A DNA stretch of 64,000 nucleotides from Mucilaginibacter sp. CSA2-8R. GTDB taxonomy: Bacteria > Bacteroidota > Bacteroidia > Sphingobacteriales > Sphingobacteriaceae. The translations under genes and the position numbers were made by a program. The DNA lies in contig NZ_CP152389.1 of assembly GCF_038806765.1 (NCBI RefSeq), positions 1,860,001-1,924,000 on the forward strand, given 5' to 3'. Shown here piece by piece: positions 46,765 through 56,114 of this stretch; the stretch's first letter is position 1; each line of letters begins with the position of its first letter. Below the pieces are notes generated by a model that saw nothing but the letters and a program-made list of their open reading frames with translations, did no database searches and was not told where the DNA came from.

Positions 46765-48003
46765 ATGAAAATAAACAAACTCAAAATAGCATTAGTTTTA
46801 GCTGTTATATTACTCGATGCAACGGTACAAGCACAAACCCAAAAGTTCATCTCGGTAAAAGGTAAAGACATTATTGGTGTTGACGGAAAGCCTTTTTTAA
46901 TGCGCGGCACTAATTTAGGTAACTGGCTGGTGCCCGAAGGCTATATGTTTAAGTTCAAAAATATAAGCTCACCCAGACTTATTAATACAGCTTTTTCTGA
47001 ATTGATGGGGCCGGAAGAAACTCAGGCTTTCTGGCTTAAATATTTAGACGTGTATATTACCCGCGCTGATATCCATTATCTCAAATCGTTGGGGATGAAT
47101 TCTATCAGAATACCATTTAACTATAAGCTGTTTACCAAAGAGCAGTATCTGGGCAAGAGCGATGCCAACCATGGCTTTGAGTTGCTTGACCGGGTAATTA
47201 AATGGTGTAAGCAGGAAGGACTTTACGTTTTGCTGGATATGCACTGCGCCCCGGGCGGCCAAACCGGCGACAATATAGATGATGGTTATGGTTATCCTTT
47301 TTTGTTTGAGCATGCCGCAAGTCAGCAACTTACTATTGATATCTGGAAACGTATTGCAGCCCGGTACAACAACGAGCGTACCGTTATCGGTTACGATTTG
47401 CTTAACGAGCCTATTGCTCATTATTTTAATGTTGAGTACTTTAATCCCTTACTCGAGCCGCTGTATAAAAAGATAACGCACGCTATCCGTACTGTTGATA
47501 ATAACCATATTTTGTTCTTAGGCGGTGCACAATGGGATAGCAATTTTAAGCCATTCGGGCCACCGTTTGACAGCAAACTGGTTTACACCTTTCATAAATA
47601 CTGGACCGATCCTACCGTGCAGGTTGTACAGGATTATATTGATTTCAGGAATAAATATAATGTGCCTATTTATGTGGGAGAAACCGGGGAAAATAAAGAC
47701 GAGTGGGTAAAAACATTTAGAGAGATGCTCGAAAAAAATAACATAGGATGGCATTACTGGCCATACAAAAAAATGGATAATACAGCCGGCATAATGAGTT
47801 TTAATAAACCAGAAGGATATGACGAGTTTATCGAATATACCGAGAAGCCCCGAAGCAGTTTTGAGGAAATACGTAAAGCTGCACCTAAAAACCGGGCAAG
47901 CGTCAAAAAGGCTATTTACAGCATATTAAACAATGCCAGGTTTGAAAATTGTACGGCCAATACCGGTTACATACAGGCATTAGGTTTGAATGTAAAAAAG
48001 TAA
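46765..48003 (+). CDS. GH5 endo/exo-beta-glucanase, exported
   Basis: I chose the ATG at 46765; the upstream TTG at 46690 would overlap the cytochrome gene and precede the signal peptide. The 412-residue protein has a signal peptide to about residue 24 (ATVQAQ). The GH5 barrel shows RGTNLGNWL, IRIPFNY, acid/base Glu215 (YDLLNEP) and nucleophile Glu306 (IYVGETGE). Related GH5 enzymes act on beta-1,3- or beta-1,4-linked glucans and glucosides. In this operon it probably cuts glucan oligosaccharides. The subfamily is not determined. Confidence 0.88.
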   Translation: MKINKLKIALVLAVILLDATVQAQTQKFISVKGKDIIGVDGKPFLMRGTNLGNWLVPEGYMFKFKNISSPRLINTAFSELMGPEETQAFWLKYLDVYITRADIHYLKSLGMNSIRIPFNYKLFTKEQYLGKSDANHGFELLDRVIKWCKQEGLYVLLDMHCAPGGQTGDNIDDGYGYPFLFEHAASQQLTIDIWKRIAARYNNERTVIGYDLLNEPIAHYFNVEYFNPLLEPLYKKITHAIRTVDNNHILFLGGAQWDSNFKPFGPPFDSKLVYTFHKYWTDPTVQVVQDYIDFRNKYNVPIYVGETGENKDEWVKTFREMLEKNNIGWHYWPYKKMDNTAGIMSFNKPEGYDEFIEYTEKPRSSFEEIRKAAPKNRASVKKAIYSILNNARFENCTANTGYIQALGLNVKK

Positions 48004-48090
48004 TATTTTTACAGGCAGAAACCAATTATAAACCCTGCATCTAAGTAGCTATGGCACTTATTTGCAGGGTAATCTAATTTACTGCTAACC

Positions 48091-50025
48091 GTGATAAAAT
48101 TTTTACGCAAAATATTGCCCTTGCTGGCTATATGCTGTTTTTTTAATTATCTAAATGCCAATGCTCAAAAAGTAGTTTCGTTGGTTGATACTACCGACCA
48201 GCATATCTTTTCTTACAACGAAATTTATCAGTTAGAAGACGCTTCCCGAAAACTTGATATTAATCAAGTATCGGCGGCTAAGCTAAGTAAGCTATTTAAG
48301 CCAAGTAAAATAAATACACCAGTAGCCTCCAATGCCTCAAGCAACTACTGGTACCGCATTGTTATTGCTCACAATACCCGCTCAAAAAACAACTGGCTGC
48401 TCGAGTTTTTCGATCAAACTATTGATGATATTGTGGTGTACTCGGCTAATAAATCCGGTAGTTACACCGCTAATTATATGGGTGCCAGCCGGCCATTCGG
48501 TCAACGCCTGTTTCAGCATAAAAACTTTGGCGTTAATGTGTCTAACAATGCAGGCGGCACATCCACCTATTACGTTCGTGTGCATTCGCACCAGCCTGTT
48601 AATATTATCATCGTGTTGCGCTCGGTAGGGTGGTTTATACATTATGCGCTTGATGAGTACTTCTTTTTCGGCATTTTTTACGGCATGATACTCGTATTTA
48701 GCCTGTATAACCTGGTAATGTTTTTTGCAATGAGGCAGATACAGTACTTGTATTACATTATGTATAACCTAAGTATAGGGCTTTACGAAATGTGTACAGA
48801 TGGTATTGCCTACCAATACATCTGGCCCAATGCCTCCGGGTGGAACCAGTATGCTTATGGTATAGCCCTGTATTCATCAAGTATATTTGCCTTGCTATTT
48901 ACGCAAAGTCTGTTATACGTTAAAGGCAAGGCGCGCCGGCTCAATAAAATAATATGGGCAGTAATTATACTGCGGTCTGTGTTCTTTTTAATTTGTTTGA
49001 TTTTTAATCGCAGCTGGTTTAACTACAAAATTGTAGAGCTGGTACCGCTGTTATTGGCCTATATTACCGGTTGCCGTATTTTATACCAGGGGTACCGGCC
49101 GGCCCGCTTTTTTGTGGTTGGGTATTCGTTTTTAGTTATTGGCTTTATCATCAAAGTAATGATTGCCCTTAACGTAGCCTGGTTACCCTTTGGGCCGGTT
49201 ACACACTACAGCCTCAGTGTTTGTTTTATTATGGAGATGCTCTTTATTTCTTTCGCCATAGGCGATAAAGTAAGGTTGCTGAAAAAGAAAAAGGATAAAG
49301 CGCAACGCAGCACCATTAAACAATTACAGCAAAATGAGGAACTGAAAGATAACCTGAACAAAATGCTTGAACAGCAGGTATCTGAACGCACCCGCGAAGT
49401 GATTGAACAATCACAGGTAATTCATCAGCAAAATGCAGAGCTCAAAGCAGTAAATATTCTTTTGCAGCATCAAACCGAAGAAATATCGAGGATGAACGTG
49501 CTGCTCGAAAAAGACAACATCACCCTCCAGCATAACATAGAAAAGGTTACTCATGACAGGGTAATGTCGGCAGAGGTAGATTACGAAGAGTTTAGCCGGA
49601 TTTATCCAGACCGTGAAGCTTGCTTTAAATTTTTGGCCGATTTAAAATGGGAGGGAGGCTATCATTGCCGTAAGTGCAGTTATACGCACTACAACGCCGG
49701 GCACCTGCCGTTTAGCCGCCGCTGTTCTAAATGTGGTTACGATGAGTCGGCCATTGCATACACGGTGTTGCAGAATACCCGTATACCTATCAATAAAGCT
49801 TTTTACATGATATTTTTGCTGTACTCAACCAAAGGCAAAATATCGTCACATAAACTATCTGAATTATTATCCATCAGGCAAAGTACTTGCTGGACGTACA
49901 GCTCGCGCATCAAGAAGTTAATGGATGATAAAAAGAAAGAATTGCGCAATGCCGGAAAAATGGGCTGGAGCAAGTTAATTCTGGATTATACGGAGAGTAT
50001 CAGTAAAGTAAAATCTGATTTATAG
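48091..50025 (+). CDS. 7TMR-DISM receptor fused to IS1595-type zinc ribbon and HTH
   Basis: The 644-residue protein starts at GTG with a signal peptide (1-26). Residues 30-180 form a 7TMR-DISMED2-like sensor; seven membrane helices lie at about 187-392 (FFGIFYGMILVFSLYNLVMFF is the first). A coiled coil runs from 395 to 495. At 505-560 is a zinc ribbon (Cys526, Cys529, Cys545, Cys548) like that of IS1595 transposases, then a helix-turn-helix-like region (570-620: KISSHKLSELLSIRQST). No DDE transposase domain, kinase or GGDEF domain follows. It reads as a membrane-bound DNA-binding regulator. It follows the GH5 gene by 87 bases. Confidence 0.75.
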   Translation: MIKFLRKILPLLAICCFFNYLNANAQKVVSLVDTTDQHIFSYNEIYQLEDASRKLDINQVSAAKLSKLFKPSKINTPVASNASSNYWYRIVIAHNTRSKNNWLLEFFDQTIDDIVVYSANKSGSYTANYMGASRPFGQRLFQHKNFGVNVSNNAGGTSTYYVRVHSHQPVNIIIVLRSVGWFIHYALDEYFFFGIFYGMILVFSLYNLVMFFAMRQIQYLYYIMYNLSIGLYEMCTDGIAYQYIWPNASGWNQYAYGIALYSSSIFALLFTQSLLYVKGKARRLNKIIWAVIILRSVFFLICLIFNRSWFNYKIVELVPLLLAYITGCRILYQGYRPARFFVVGYSFLVIGFIIKVMIALNVAWLPFGPVTHYSLSVCFIMEMLFISFAIGDKVRLLKKKKDKAQRSTIKQLQQNEELKDNLNKMLEQQVSERTREVIEQSQVIHQQNAELKAVNILLQHQTEEISRMNVLLEKDNITLQHNIEKVTHDRVMSAEVDYEEFSRIYPDREACFKFLADLKWEGGYHCRKCSYTHYNAGHLPFSRRCSKCGYDESAIAYTVLQNTRIPINKAFYMIFLLYSTKGKISSHKLSELLSIRQSTCWTYSSRIKKLMDDKKKELRNAGKMGWSKLILDYTESISKVKSDL

Positions 50026-50040
50026 CGTGTGCTATTAATC

Positions 50041-50071
50041 ATCGATATATTCAATTCAGGAATATATTGAT
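50041..50071. terminator. AT-rich hairpin after the receptor gene
   Basis: ATCGATATATTC (50041-50052) pairs with GAATATATTGAT (50060-50071) with one G-T wobble around a 7-base loop. It lies 15 bases past the receptor stop and may end the operon; the stem is weak and no long T-run follows. Confidence 0.4.
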
Positions 50072-50205
50072 TGATAGTATTTTGTATTAAATAAGTTTAT
50101 AATAGCTGCAGTAAATTAGAACAATATTAGAACAAAGTTAAATTTTCACAATCAAAATGTACAGCACAAGTGTATTATAGTTGTTTGACACTACCGGGGT
50201 TGTTT

Positions 50206-50216
50206 GCGAAGTTCGC
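50206..50216. promoter_or_regulatory. Palindrome upstream of the PAP2 gene
   Basis: GCGAA (50206-50210) and TTCGC (50212-50216) flank one base, 44 bases upstream of the PAP2 start. It could be an operator or a small hairpin; support is slight. Confidence 0.2.
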
Positions 50217-50259
50217 ATAGACAATTTTGTTATACAGCTTTTTACATCCATTTTATACT

Positions 50260-51099
50260 GTGAAAAAAATACTTTACTTATTCGTCTTATTATTTAGTTT
50301 ACAGACAGAGGCACAGGTAGCAACCGATACCCCCAAGGTAAGCGTAGTTGATACCTTAAAGAAGGATTTACTTACCGTGCCGGATACCGTACCGCATTTG
50401 CGGAGTAAAACCGCCGCTTTAATTCCGCCTGCAGCATTAGTGGGATACGGTGTGTTATCGTTTTATGCCAAACCGCTCCGTAAATTTGACCGCTATGTTT
50501 ATAGCGAAGCCCGTGATCACAACATCATCACCAACACCACACTTGAAGATTATTTTCAGTATGCCCCCATCATTATTACTTATGGTGTTAACCTGGTAGG
50601 CGTACATGGTAAAAATACCTTTATCGACCGTACACTTATTTACGCTATGTCACAAGGTATGCTGCAGATAGCAATGCGAACCCTCAAAAGAAGTACACAT
50701 CGTTTACGTCCTAACGGTGCTGATCGTCTATCGTTTCCTTCGGGTCATACGGCTAACGCCTTTGCCGGAGCCGAATTTATGGCACAGGAGCTAAGTGGCA
50801 ATTCTCCTTACTACGGCGTAGTAGGTTATGCCTTCGCTACTACTACGGGTATTTTTCGTATCTATCACCAGGATCATTGGCTGAGCGATGTGATAGCCGG
50901 CGCAGGGGTTGGTATTTTGGCTACTAAAGGAGCTTACCTTTTATACCCTTACATTCGTAATGCGCTGTTTAAGCCAAAAGAGAATGAAAAGAAAAGTGAT
51001 GTGCCAACTGAGCTGCGCAAAAAGAAGAACAGAAGCGCTATGCTATTGCCGTCTTACAGCACAGGCACGCTTGGTTTACAATTTTCGATGGAGTTTTAA
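50260..51099 (+). CDS. PAP2-family membrane/periplasmic phosphatase
   Basis: I chose the GTG at 50260 since the signal peptide starts there (reading KKILYLFVLLFSLQTEAQ); a TTG at 50227 is unlikely. The 279-residue product has all three PAP2 motifs: KRSTHRLRP, FPSGHTANAF and GIFRIYHQDHWLSDV. These give the catalytic His and Arg residues of acid phosphatases acting on lipid or pyrophosphate substrates. It has a few hydrophobic segments. A C-terminal beta-rich tail ends in LQFSMEF, which might be a short outer-membrane strand. The substrate is unknown. It stands alone between the receptor and GH2 genes. Confidence 0.85.
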   Translation: MKKILYLFVLLFSLQTEAQVATDTPKVSVVDTLKKDLLTVPDTVPHLRSKTAALIPPAALVGYGVLSFYAKPLRKFDRYVYSEARDHNIITNTTLEDYFQYAPIIITYGVNLVGVHGKNTFIDRTLIYAMSQGMLQIAMRTLKRSTHRLRPNGADRLSFPSGHTANAFAGAEFMAQELSGNSPYYGVVGYAFATTTGIFRIYHQDHWLSDVIAGAGVGILATKGAYLLYPYIRNALFKPKENEKKSDVPTELRKKKNRSAMLLPSYSTGTLGLQFSMEF

Positions 51100-51389
51100 T
51101 AAAGATTATCTGGACATATATAGGCAACTGCATTAACTTTTAATTTATCTACAGATTTTCTCCAGAATTTAAGTACACCTTTGAAACCGAGCACAGCTCA
51201 TTAGCATTACTAAATAAAGTTTGGTAAGCAGGTTAGCAAGGGTGTGTTTGCGTTGTTTTTGTATTACCGTTTAGCTTAAACTCGCAGGCCGTTTTATAAT
51301 TTATTACCCGGTTAAACCTCAAAATTGTTTTAATTGCTGTAATATTACAGCCAATTACTATTGCAGTTTTACTGGTTAAACCACACTTA

Positions 51390-53855
51390 ATGAAGAATAA
51401 AACAAGCATCCTTGCTGTGCCTGCATTTTTAGGCCTCTTTTTGTTGAACACCTCTTTTTCTGAAGCCCAAAGCCGTACCGAGTATTTATTAGACAAAGGC
51501 TGGAAGTTTTCTAAAGGCGACGTGCAAAACGGTGCTACAACATCGCTCAATGATTCTAAATGGCAGCAGGTAACCATACCGCATGATTGGGCCATCACTG
51601 GTCCGTTTAGCGGAAATAACGATGCACAGACTGTTGCAATAGAGCAGAATGGCGAAACCCAGGCTACACTCAAATCGGGCCGGACGGGGGGTTTGCCTTT
51701 TATTGGTACCGGTTGGTACCGCCTCAAGCTTAAAGTGCCTGTGTTTAATAATAACAAAACTGCCGAACTGGTATTTGACGGTGCCATGAGCAATGCCAAG
51801 GTATTTGTAAACGGCAAAGAAGTTGGCATATGGCCATATGGCTATAATTCATTCCACTTTAATATCAGTAAATATTTAAATGCCGGTACCGAAAACACTT
51901 TGGCAGTACGCCTCGAAAACAAGCCCGAGTCATCTCGCTGGTATCCTGGTGCCGGTTTGTACCGTAATGTGCATTTGGTAGTTACCAACAAAGCCCATAT
52001 CCCGGTTTGGGGTACTTATGTTACTACACCTGTGGTTGAGCAGGGCTTTGCTAAAGTTGCTATCAAAACTAGTGTAGATTTTTCGGGAACTGCCTATAAA
52101 CCACTTAAACTGGTTACCGAAATACAAGACTCACAAGGCAAAAAGGTTGGAGAAGCCACCTCTACGCTTACCGAAACAGACCAGAACATGTTTAGCCAAG
52201 AAGCGGTTGTGAAAGCTCCGCATCTATGGTCGCCAGAAACGCCTGCATTGTACACTGCTGTTACTAAATTGTATGACAATGGGCAGGTGGTAGATGAATA
52301 CCGGACTAAATTTGGTATCCGTACCATCAAATACGAATCGGCAAAAGGTTTCTCCTTAAACGGCGTTTACCGTAAATTTAAAGGGGTTTGTAATCACCAT
52401 GACTTAGGCCCGTTAGGGGCCGCAGTTAACAAATCGGCATTACGCAGGCAATTAGCTATATTAAAAGATATGGGTTGCGATGCCATTCGTACCTCGCACA
52501 ACATGCCGGCTCCTGAGCTGGTTGAGCTTTGCGATGAGATGGGTTTTATGATGATGGTAGAATCATTTGACGAATGGAAAAAACCTAAAGTTAAAAACGG
52601 TTACAGCCGCTTTTTTGATGAGTGGTCTGAGCGCGATATGGTAAACATGATTCATCGTGATCGGAACCATCCAAGCGTAGTGATGTGGAGTATCGGTAAT
52701 GAGATACCTGATCAGGATACCAAAGGTGGCAATAAGATAGCGAAGTACCTGCAAGACATTTGCCATCGCGAAGACCCAACCCGCCCGGTAACTGCCGGAT
52801 TGAACCACTATGAGGCCTCAATGAAAAATAACTTTGCCTCGATACTGGATATTCCGGGATTTAACTATAAGCCGGAACTTTACAATGATGCCTATAATCG
52901 TTTGCCGCAAGGATTTCTATTAGGTTCTGAAACCGCTTCGACCGTTAGTTCAAGAGGCGTATATAAATTCCCGGTTGAGTTTTATAAAGAAAAAAAGTAC
53001 AACGATAATCAAAGTTCGTCTTACGACTTTGAAGCTTGCCCATGGTCGCAGGTGCCGGACGATGAGTTTGTAAAGCAGGACGAACTGCAGTATGTGATAG
53101 GGGAATTTGTATGGACCGGCTTTGATTATTTAGGTGAGCCAACGCCCTACGATGAAAAATGGCCATCACATAGTTCATATTTTGGTATTGTGGATCTGGC
53201 TGGTTTGCCAAAAGATCGTTTTTATCTGTATCGCAGCCGCTGGAATACCACCCAGCCAACCTTGCATGTTTTACCGCATTGGACCTGGCCTGGCCGCGAG
53301 GGTGAAGTAACACCTGTTTTTTGTTACACCAACTATCCATCAGCCGAGTTATTTGTAAACGGCAAAAGCATGGGTAAGCAAACCAAAAGCAATACCAACA
53401 ACCAAACCCGTTACCGTTTGATGTGGAAGGATATAAAATATACGCCAGGCACCATTAAAATAGTTGCTTATGATGCACAAGGTAAAGCTGTGGCCGAGCA
53501 GCAGGTAAAAACTGCTGGCAAACCTCATCACATTGAACTGACAGCTGACCGCCAGACCATTGATGCCGATGGTAAAGATATTGCCTTTGTTACTGCCAAA
53601 GTATGCGATGCTGCCGGTAACCTATGCCCCGAGGCTACTAACCAGCTAACGTTTAAAGTTAACGGTGCCGGTAGCTTTAAGGCAGTAGCCAATGGAGATG
53701 CCACTAACCTGCAGCCATTCCAGAATCCTGAGATGAAAGCCTTTAGTGGTCAGTTAGTTGTTTTAGTACAATCTACCGAAAAAGGCGGTAATATTCAATT
53801 ACAGGTAGCTTCTAAAGGATTAAAAGCTGGTGTGATTGCTATGAAAAGCAAATAA
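51390..53855 (+). CDS. GH2 beta-galactosidase-like enzyme
   Basis: The 821-residue protein has a signal peptide to about residue 26 (TSFSEAQ). It has the GH2 order: jelly-roll (30-210), Ig-like domain (215-310), barrel (320-610) with acid/base Glu438 (VMWSIGNEIPD) and nucleophile Glu514 (LLGSETAST). Then come a DUF4982-like domain (about 640-700: CYTNYPSAELFVNGKSMG) and a further Ig-like end domain. This is the usual architecture of Bacteroidota exported beta-galactosidases. The substrate could be other beta-linked sugars. It has its own strong terminator and no operon partner. Confidence 0.88.
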   Translation: MKNKTSILAVPAFLGLFLLNTSFSEAQSRTEYLLDKGWKFSKGDVQNGATTSLNDSKWQQVTIPHDWAITGPFSGNNDAQTVAIEQNGETQATLKSGRTGGLPFIGTGWYRLKLKVPVFNNNKTAELVFDGAMSNAKVFVNGKEVGIWPYGYNSFHFNISKYLNAGTENTLAVRLENKPESSRWYPGAGLYRNVHLVVTNKAHIPVWGTYVTTPVVEQGFAKVAIKTSVDFSGTAYKPLKLVTEIQDSQGKKVGEATSTLTETDQNMFSQEAVVKAPHLWSPETPALYTAVTKLYDNGQVVDEYRTKFGIRTIKYESAKGFSLNGVYRKFKGVCNHHDLGPLGAAVNKSALRRQLAILKDMGCDAIRTSHNMPAPELVELCDEMGFMMMVESFDEWKKPKVKNGYSRFFDEWSERDMVNMIHRDRNHPSVVMWSIGNEIPDQDTKGGNKIAKYLQDICHREDPTRPVTAGLNHYEASMKNNFASILDIPGFNYKPELYNDAYNRLPQGFLLGSETASTVSSRGVYKFPVEFYKEKKYNDNQSSSYDFEACPWSQVPDDEFVKQDELQYVIGEFVWTGFDYLGEPTPYDEKWPSHSSYFGIVDLAGLPKDRFYLYRSRWNTTQPTLHVLPHWTWPGREGEVTPVFCYTNYPSAELFVNGKSMGKQTKSNTNNQTRYRLMWKDIKYTPGTIKIVAYDAQGKAVAEQQVKTAGKPHHIELTADRQTIDADGKDIAFVTAKVCDAAGNLCPEATNQLTFKVNGAGSFKAVANGDATNLQPFQNPEMKAFSGQLVVLVQSTEKGGNIQLQVASKGLKAGVIAMKSK

Positions 53856-53903
53856 ATTGGACAAAGCCATAATTGTTTCGTACCTCGAAATGATGGGGGA
53901 CTG

Positions 53904-53952
53904 AAAACGAGGAAGGGCAATGCGGTGACCGCATTGCCCTTCCTCGTTTTTT
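53904..53952. terminator. Very strong hairpin terminator
   Basis: The 23-base arms (53904-53926 and 53928-53950) are perfect complements about one central base, ending in a T-run to 53952. It serves both the GH2 gene and the convergent BON-SH3 gene that ends at 53968. Confidence 0.85.
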
Positions 53953-53967
53953 GAAAAAGATGGTTAA

Positions 53968-54417
53968 TTACATCTGCTCTAAAAAATTAGCAGCGCAAAA
54001 GCCTTCAATGCCGTTGTCGGTACGTATATAATACCAGTTGTTGTACATACGCTTAATCAATTGTACGGCAGACCCATGGGATGCTTTACCCACAATATCA
54101 TATTCTGTACCCGGCCCTTTTCTGATGTTCAGGTTCGACTCTTTGGTGGCAATTTTCATTTTAATGTTTTGTGCCGTCAGGTCTTCCATTTCCAGCAGGT
54201 TAACTACATCCTTTACACCAGGCTGCGATTTTAAGGCCGCCACAGCTTTCTCTGCAGTTTGCATATTGGGTACGGTACCAATAATGGTTAGTATACCATT
54301 TTCATCCTGCACTTTTAAGTTTTCTACACTAACACCTGCGGTGCTAAGTGCAGCGTTATAATCGTTTTGTTGCTGTTGAGTTTCAACAGCTTTAGTTACT
54401 TCGTCAAATAAGCCCAT
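53968..54417 (-). CDS. BON-domain and bacterial SH3-domain protein
   Basis: The 149-residue protein has no signal peptide. Residues about 25-80 form a BON domain (NLKVQDENGILTIIGTVPN, KSQPGVKDVVNLLEM), a lipid/ligand-binding fold. Residues 88-148 are an SH3b domain (SNLNIRKGPGTEYDIVGKAS, NNWYYIRTDNGIEGFC). The N-terminus MGLFDEVTKAVETQQQQ resembles LysM/BON (KbpA/YgaU-like) proteins, with SH3b in place of LysM. It precedes no gene on its strand; a lipoprotein gene lies 7 bases upstream, so the two form one unit. Confidence 0.75.
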   Translation of the reverse strand: MGLFDEVTKAVETQQQQNDYNAALSTAGVSVENLKVQDENGILTIIGTVPNMQTAEKAVAALKSQPGVKDVVNLLEMEDLTAQNIKMKIATKESNLNIRKGPGTEYDIVGKASHGSAVQLIKRMYNNWYYIRTDNGIEGFCAANFLEQM

Positions 54418-54424
54418 AATAATA

Positions 54425-54805
54425 TTAGTTTACGGCAATGCAGGTAACGGTATTGCCTTTATTGATTAATACAAGATTGTCTTTGTCCAACTTTTTAACG
54501 GCATACTGCTCATTGCTTTTGCCGGCAGTTGATGTGGTTGATAAGTTTTTGCCGTCTGAGTCAAGTACATAAGTACCTTGATCTGCGCCAATACCACCTG
54601 TGGTAGTGTACTTGCCGTCTTTGGTAAAAGTTAGTTTAGAGTTAGCGATGATGGCGTTTTTTACCGATTCGGGCAGTTTAGTTTCTGTTTCTACGCCGTT
54701 TACCTGCCAGGTTTTAACCAGTTCTTCCTGCGGTTTCTTGCCGCACGAAACCATTGCAGCGCTAAACAGCAGGCATACCATCAGTAGTTTCTTCGTGTTG
54801 TTCAT
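54425..54805 (-). CDS. Small lipocalin-like lipoprotein
   Basis: The 126-residue protein has a lipobox at AAMVSC (Cys21). The mature part is a short beta-rich lipocalin-like domain (KTWQVNGVET, SKLTFTKDGKYTTTGG, GTYVLDSDGKNLST). Such proteins are common in Bacteroidota and have no known function. It starts the unit with the BON-SH3 gene 7 bases downstream. Confidence 0.7.
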   Translation of the reverse strand: MNNTKKLLMVCLLFSAAMVSCGKKPQEELVKTWQVNGVETETKLPESVKNAIIANSKLTFTKDGKYTTTGGIGADQGTYVLDSDGKNLSTTSTAGKSNEQYAVKKLDKDNLVLINKGNTVTCIAVN

Positions 54806-54931
54806 AGGTCAAAAATTTTATACCTAACAGCCCTTGGCGGGCTTTGTTTCAAGGCTTTATCCCGAAGGATTAATGCGATTGTTGTAAAGTTCTGATTTAA
54901 GGTTGATAATTAACAGCCGCCCAAAAGTGAA

Positions 54932-54961
54932 AAAGGGCACTCCGATTATGGAGCACCCTTT
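54932..54961 (-). terminator. Terminator after the alcohol dehydrogenase gene
   Basis: AAAGGG-CA-CTCC (54932-54943) pairs with GGAG-CA-CCCTTT (54950-54961) with a small internal loop. Read on the minus strand a T-run follows the stem. It lies 21 bases past the dehydrogenase stop. Confidence 0.65.
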
Positions 54962-54982
54962 AAATGCAATTTTAACAGCGGT

Positions 54983-56026
54983 TTACAATGAAGCCATATC
55001 AATTACAAAACGGTAATGTACATCGCCTGCCAGTGTACGCTCATAAGCGTCATTGATTTTATCAATGCTAATCACTTCCACGTCCGAGGTAATGTTTTTC
55101 TCTGCACAGTAGTCAAGCATTTCCTGTGTTTCTTTAATACCACCCACTAATGAACCAACGATACTGCGACGACCCAGAATCAGTGGGAATGCAGCTACCG
55201 GCGTCGGCTCTGGCGGAGCGCCTAATAACACCATCACACCATCGGTGTTTAACAGGTTTAGGTACTCGTTGTAATCGTGTGGGGCCGATACGGTATCGAT
55301 AATAAAATCAAAACTATTAGCCAGGCTGGCCATAGTATCTTTATCGGTGGTTAATTTAAAATGATGTGCACCTAATTCAGTAGCATCTTTCTCTTTGCTT
55401 TTTGAGCGGCTCAGCATGGTTACTTCGGCACCCATTGATGATGCTAATTTAACCGCCATGTGGCCCAGGCCACCTAGGCCAACCACCGCAACTTTATCAC
55501 CGGCTTTAACACCCCAATGGCGTAAAGGCGAGTAGGTGGTAATACCTGCGCAAAGCAATGGTGCCACTTTTTCGAGCGGTAATTTATCAGATACCGAAAG
55601 TACAAAATGCTGTGTAACCACGATATGGCTGGAGTAACCGCCAAGGGTGGTGTAAGTTTTGTCCTGGCTCAAAGAGTTATAGGTTTGGGTATGGCCATTT
55701 TCGCAATACTGCTCCAAGTTGTGCTCGCAGTTAGAGCAATGCATACACGAGTCTACAAAGCAACCCACGCCGACAGTATCACCCTCTTTAAAACGGGTAA
55801 CGTTCTGGCCTACGCGGGTAACCTTACCTACAATTTCGTGGCCGGGTACCGCAGGATAAACTGTGCCACCCCATTCGTTACGGGCAGTATGGATATCGGA
55901 GTGGCAAACGCCGCAAAATAAAATTTTAATCTCAACATCGTCCGGCCCCGGTTCGCGGCGGTCTATGCTGATGGGAGCAAGCGGCTGGTCGGCAGCTGGT
56001 GCGCCATAGGCTTTTACTGATGTCAT
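54983..56026 (-). CDS. Zinc-dependent NAD(P) alcohol dehydrogenase
   Basis: The start at 56026 (MTSVKAYGAPAAD) is chosen since the longer frame runs into the divergent gene with no conserved residues. The 347-residue enzyme has catalytic zinc ligands in GVCHSDIH and PGHEIVG, the four structural Cys in CMHCSNCEHNLEQYC, and the Rossmann motif VVGLGGLGHMAVKL. It matches the YahK/cinnamyl-alcohol-dehydrogenase-like branch, which reduces a range of aldehydes with NADPH. It is divergent from the sulfite-oxidase-like gene with 88 bases between. Confidence 0.88.
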   Translation of the reverse strand: MTSVKAYGAPAADQPLAPISIDRREPGPDDVEIKILFCGVCHSDIHTARNEWGGTVYPAVPGHEIVGKVTRVGQNVTRFKEGDTVGVGCFVDSCMHCSNCEHNLEQYCENGHTQTYNSLSQDKTYTTLGGYSSHIVVTQHFVLSVSDKLPLEKVAPLLCAGITTYSPLRHWGVKAGDKVAVVGLGGLGHMAVKLASSMGAEVTMLSRSKSKEKDATELGAHHFKLTTDKDTMASLANSFDFIIDTVSAPHDYNEYLNLLNTDGVMVLLGAPPEPTPVAAFPLILGRRSIVGSLVGGIKETQEMLDYCAEKNITSDVEVISIDKINDAYERTLAGDVHYRFVIDMASL

Positions 56027-56114
56027 ATAGTAATAGTTTAGTTTCTGCAAAAGTGAATAGCAGTTGTCGTATTTTTGTTTAGCAAAAGCAATATTAATAG
56101 TTAACACAGGTTGC

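Noticed and set aside
48032..48070. Hairpin between the GH5 and receptor genes as terminator
   Set aside because: The stem is 8 bases with a 23-base loop and no T-run follows, so it is not convincing.
49590..49960. IS1595-type zinc ribbon suggesting a transposase gene
   Set aside because: The ribbon is the C-terminal part of one frame that starts with a signal peptide and seven membrane helices; there is no DDE domain and I noticed no terminal inverted repeats bounding an element.
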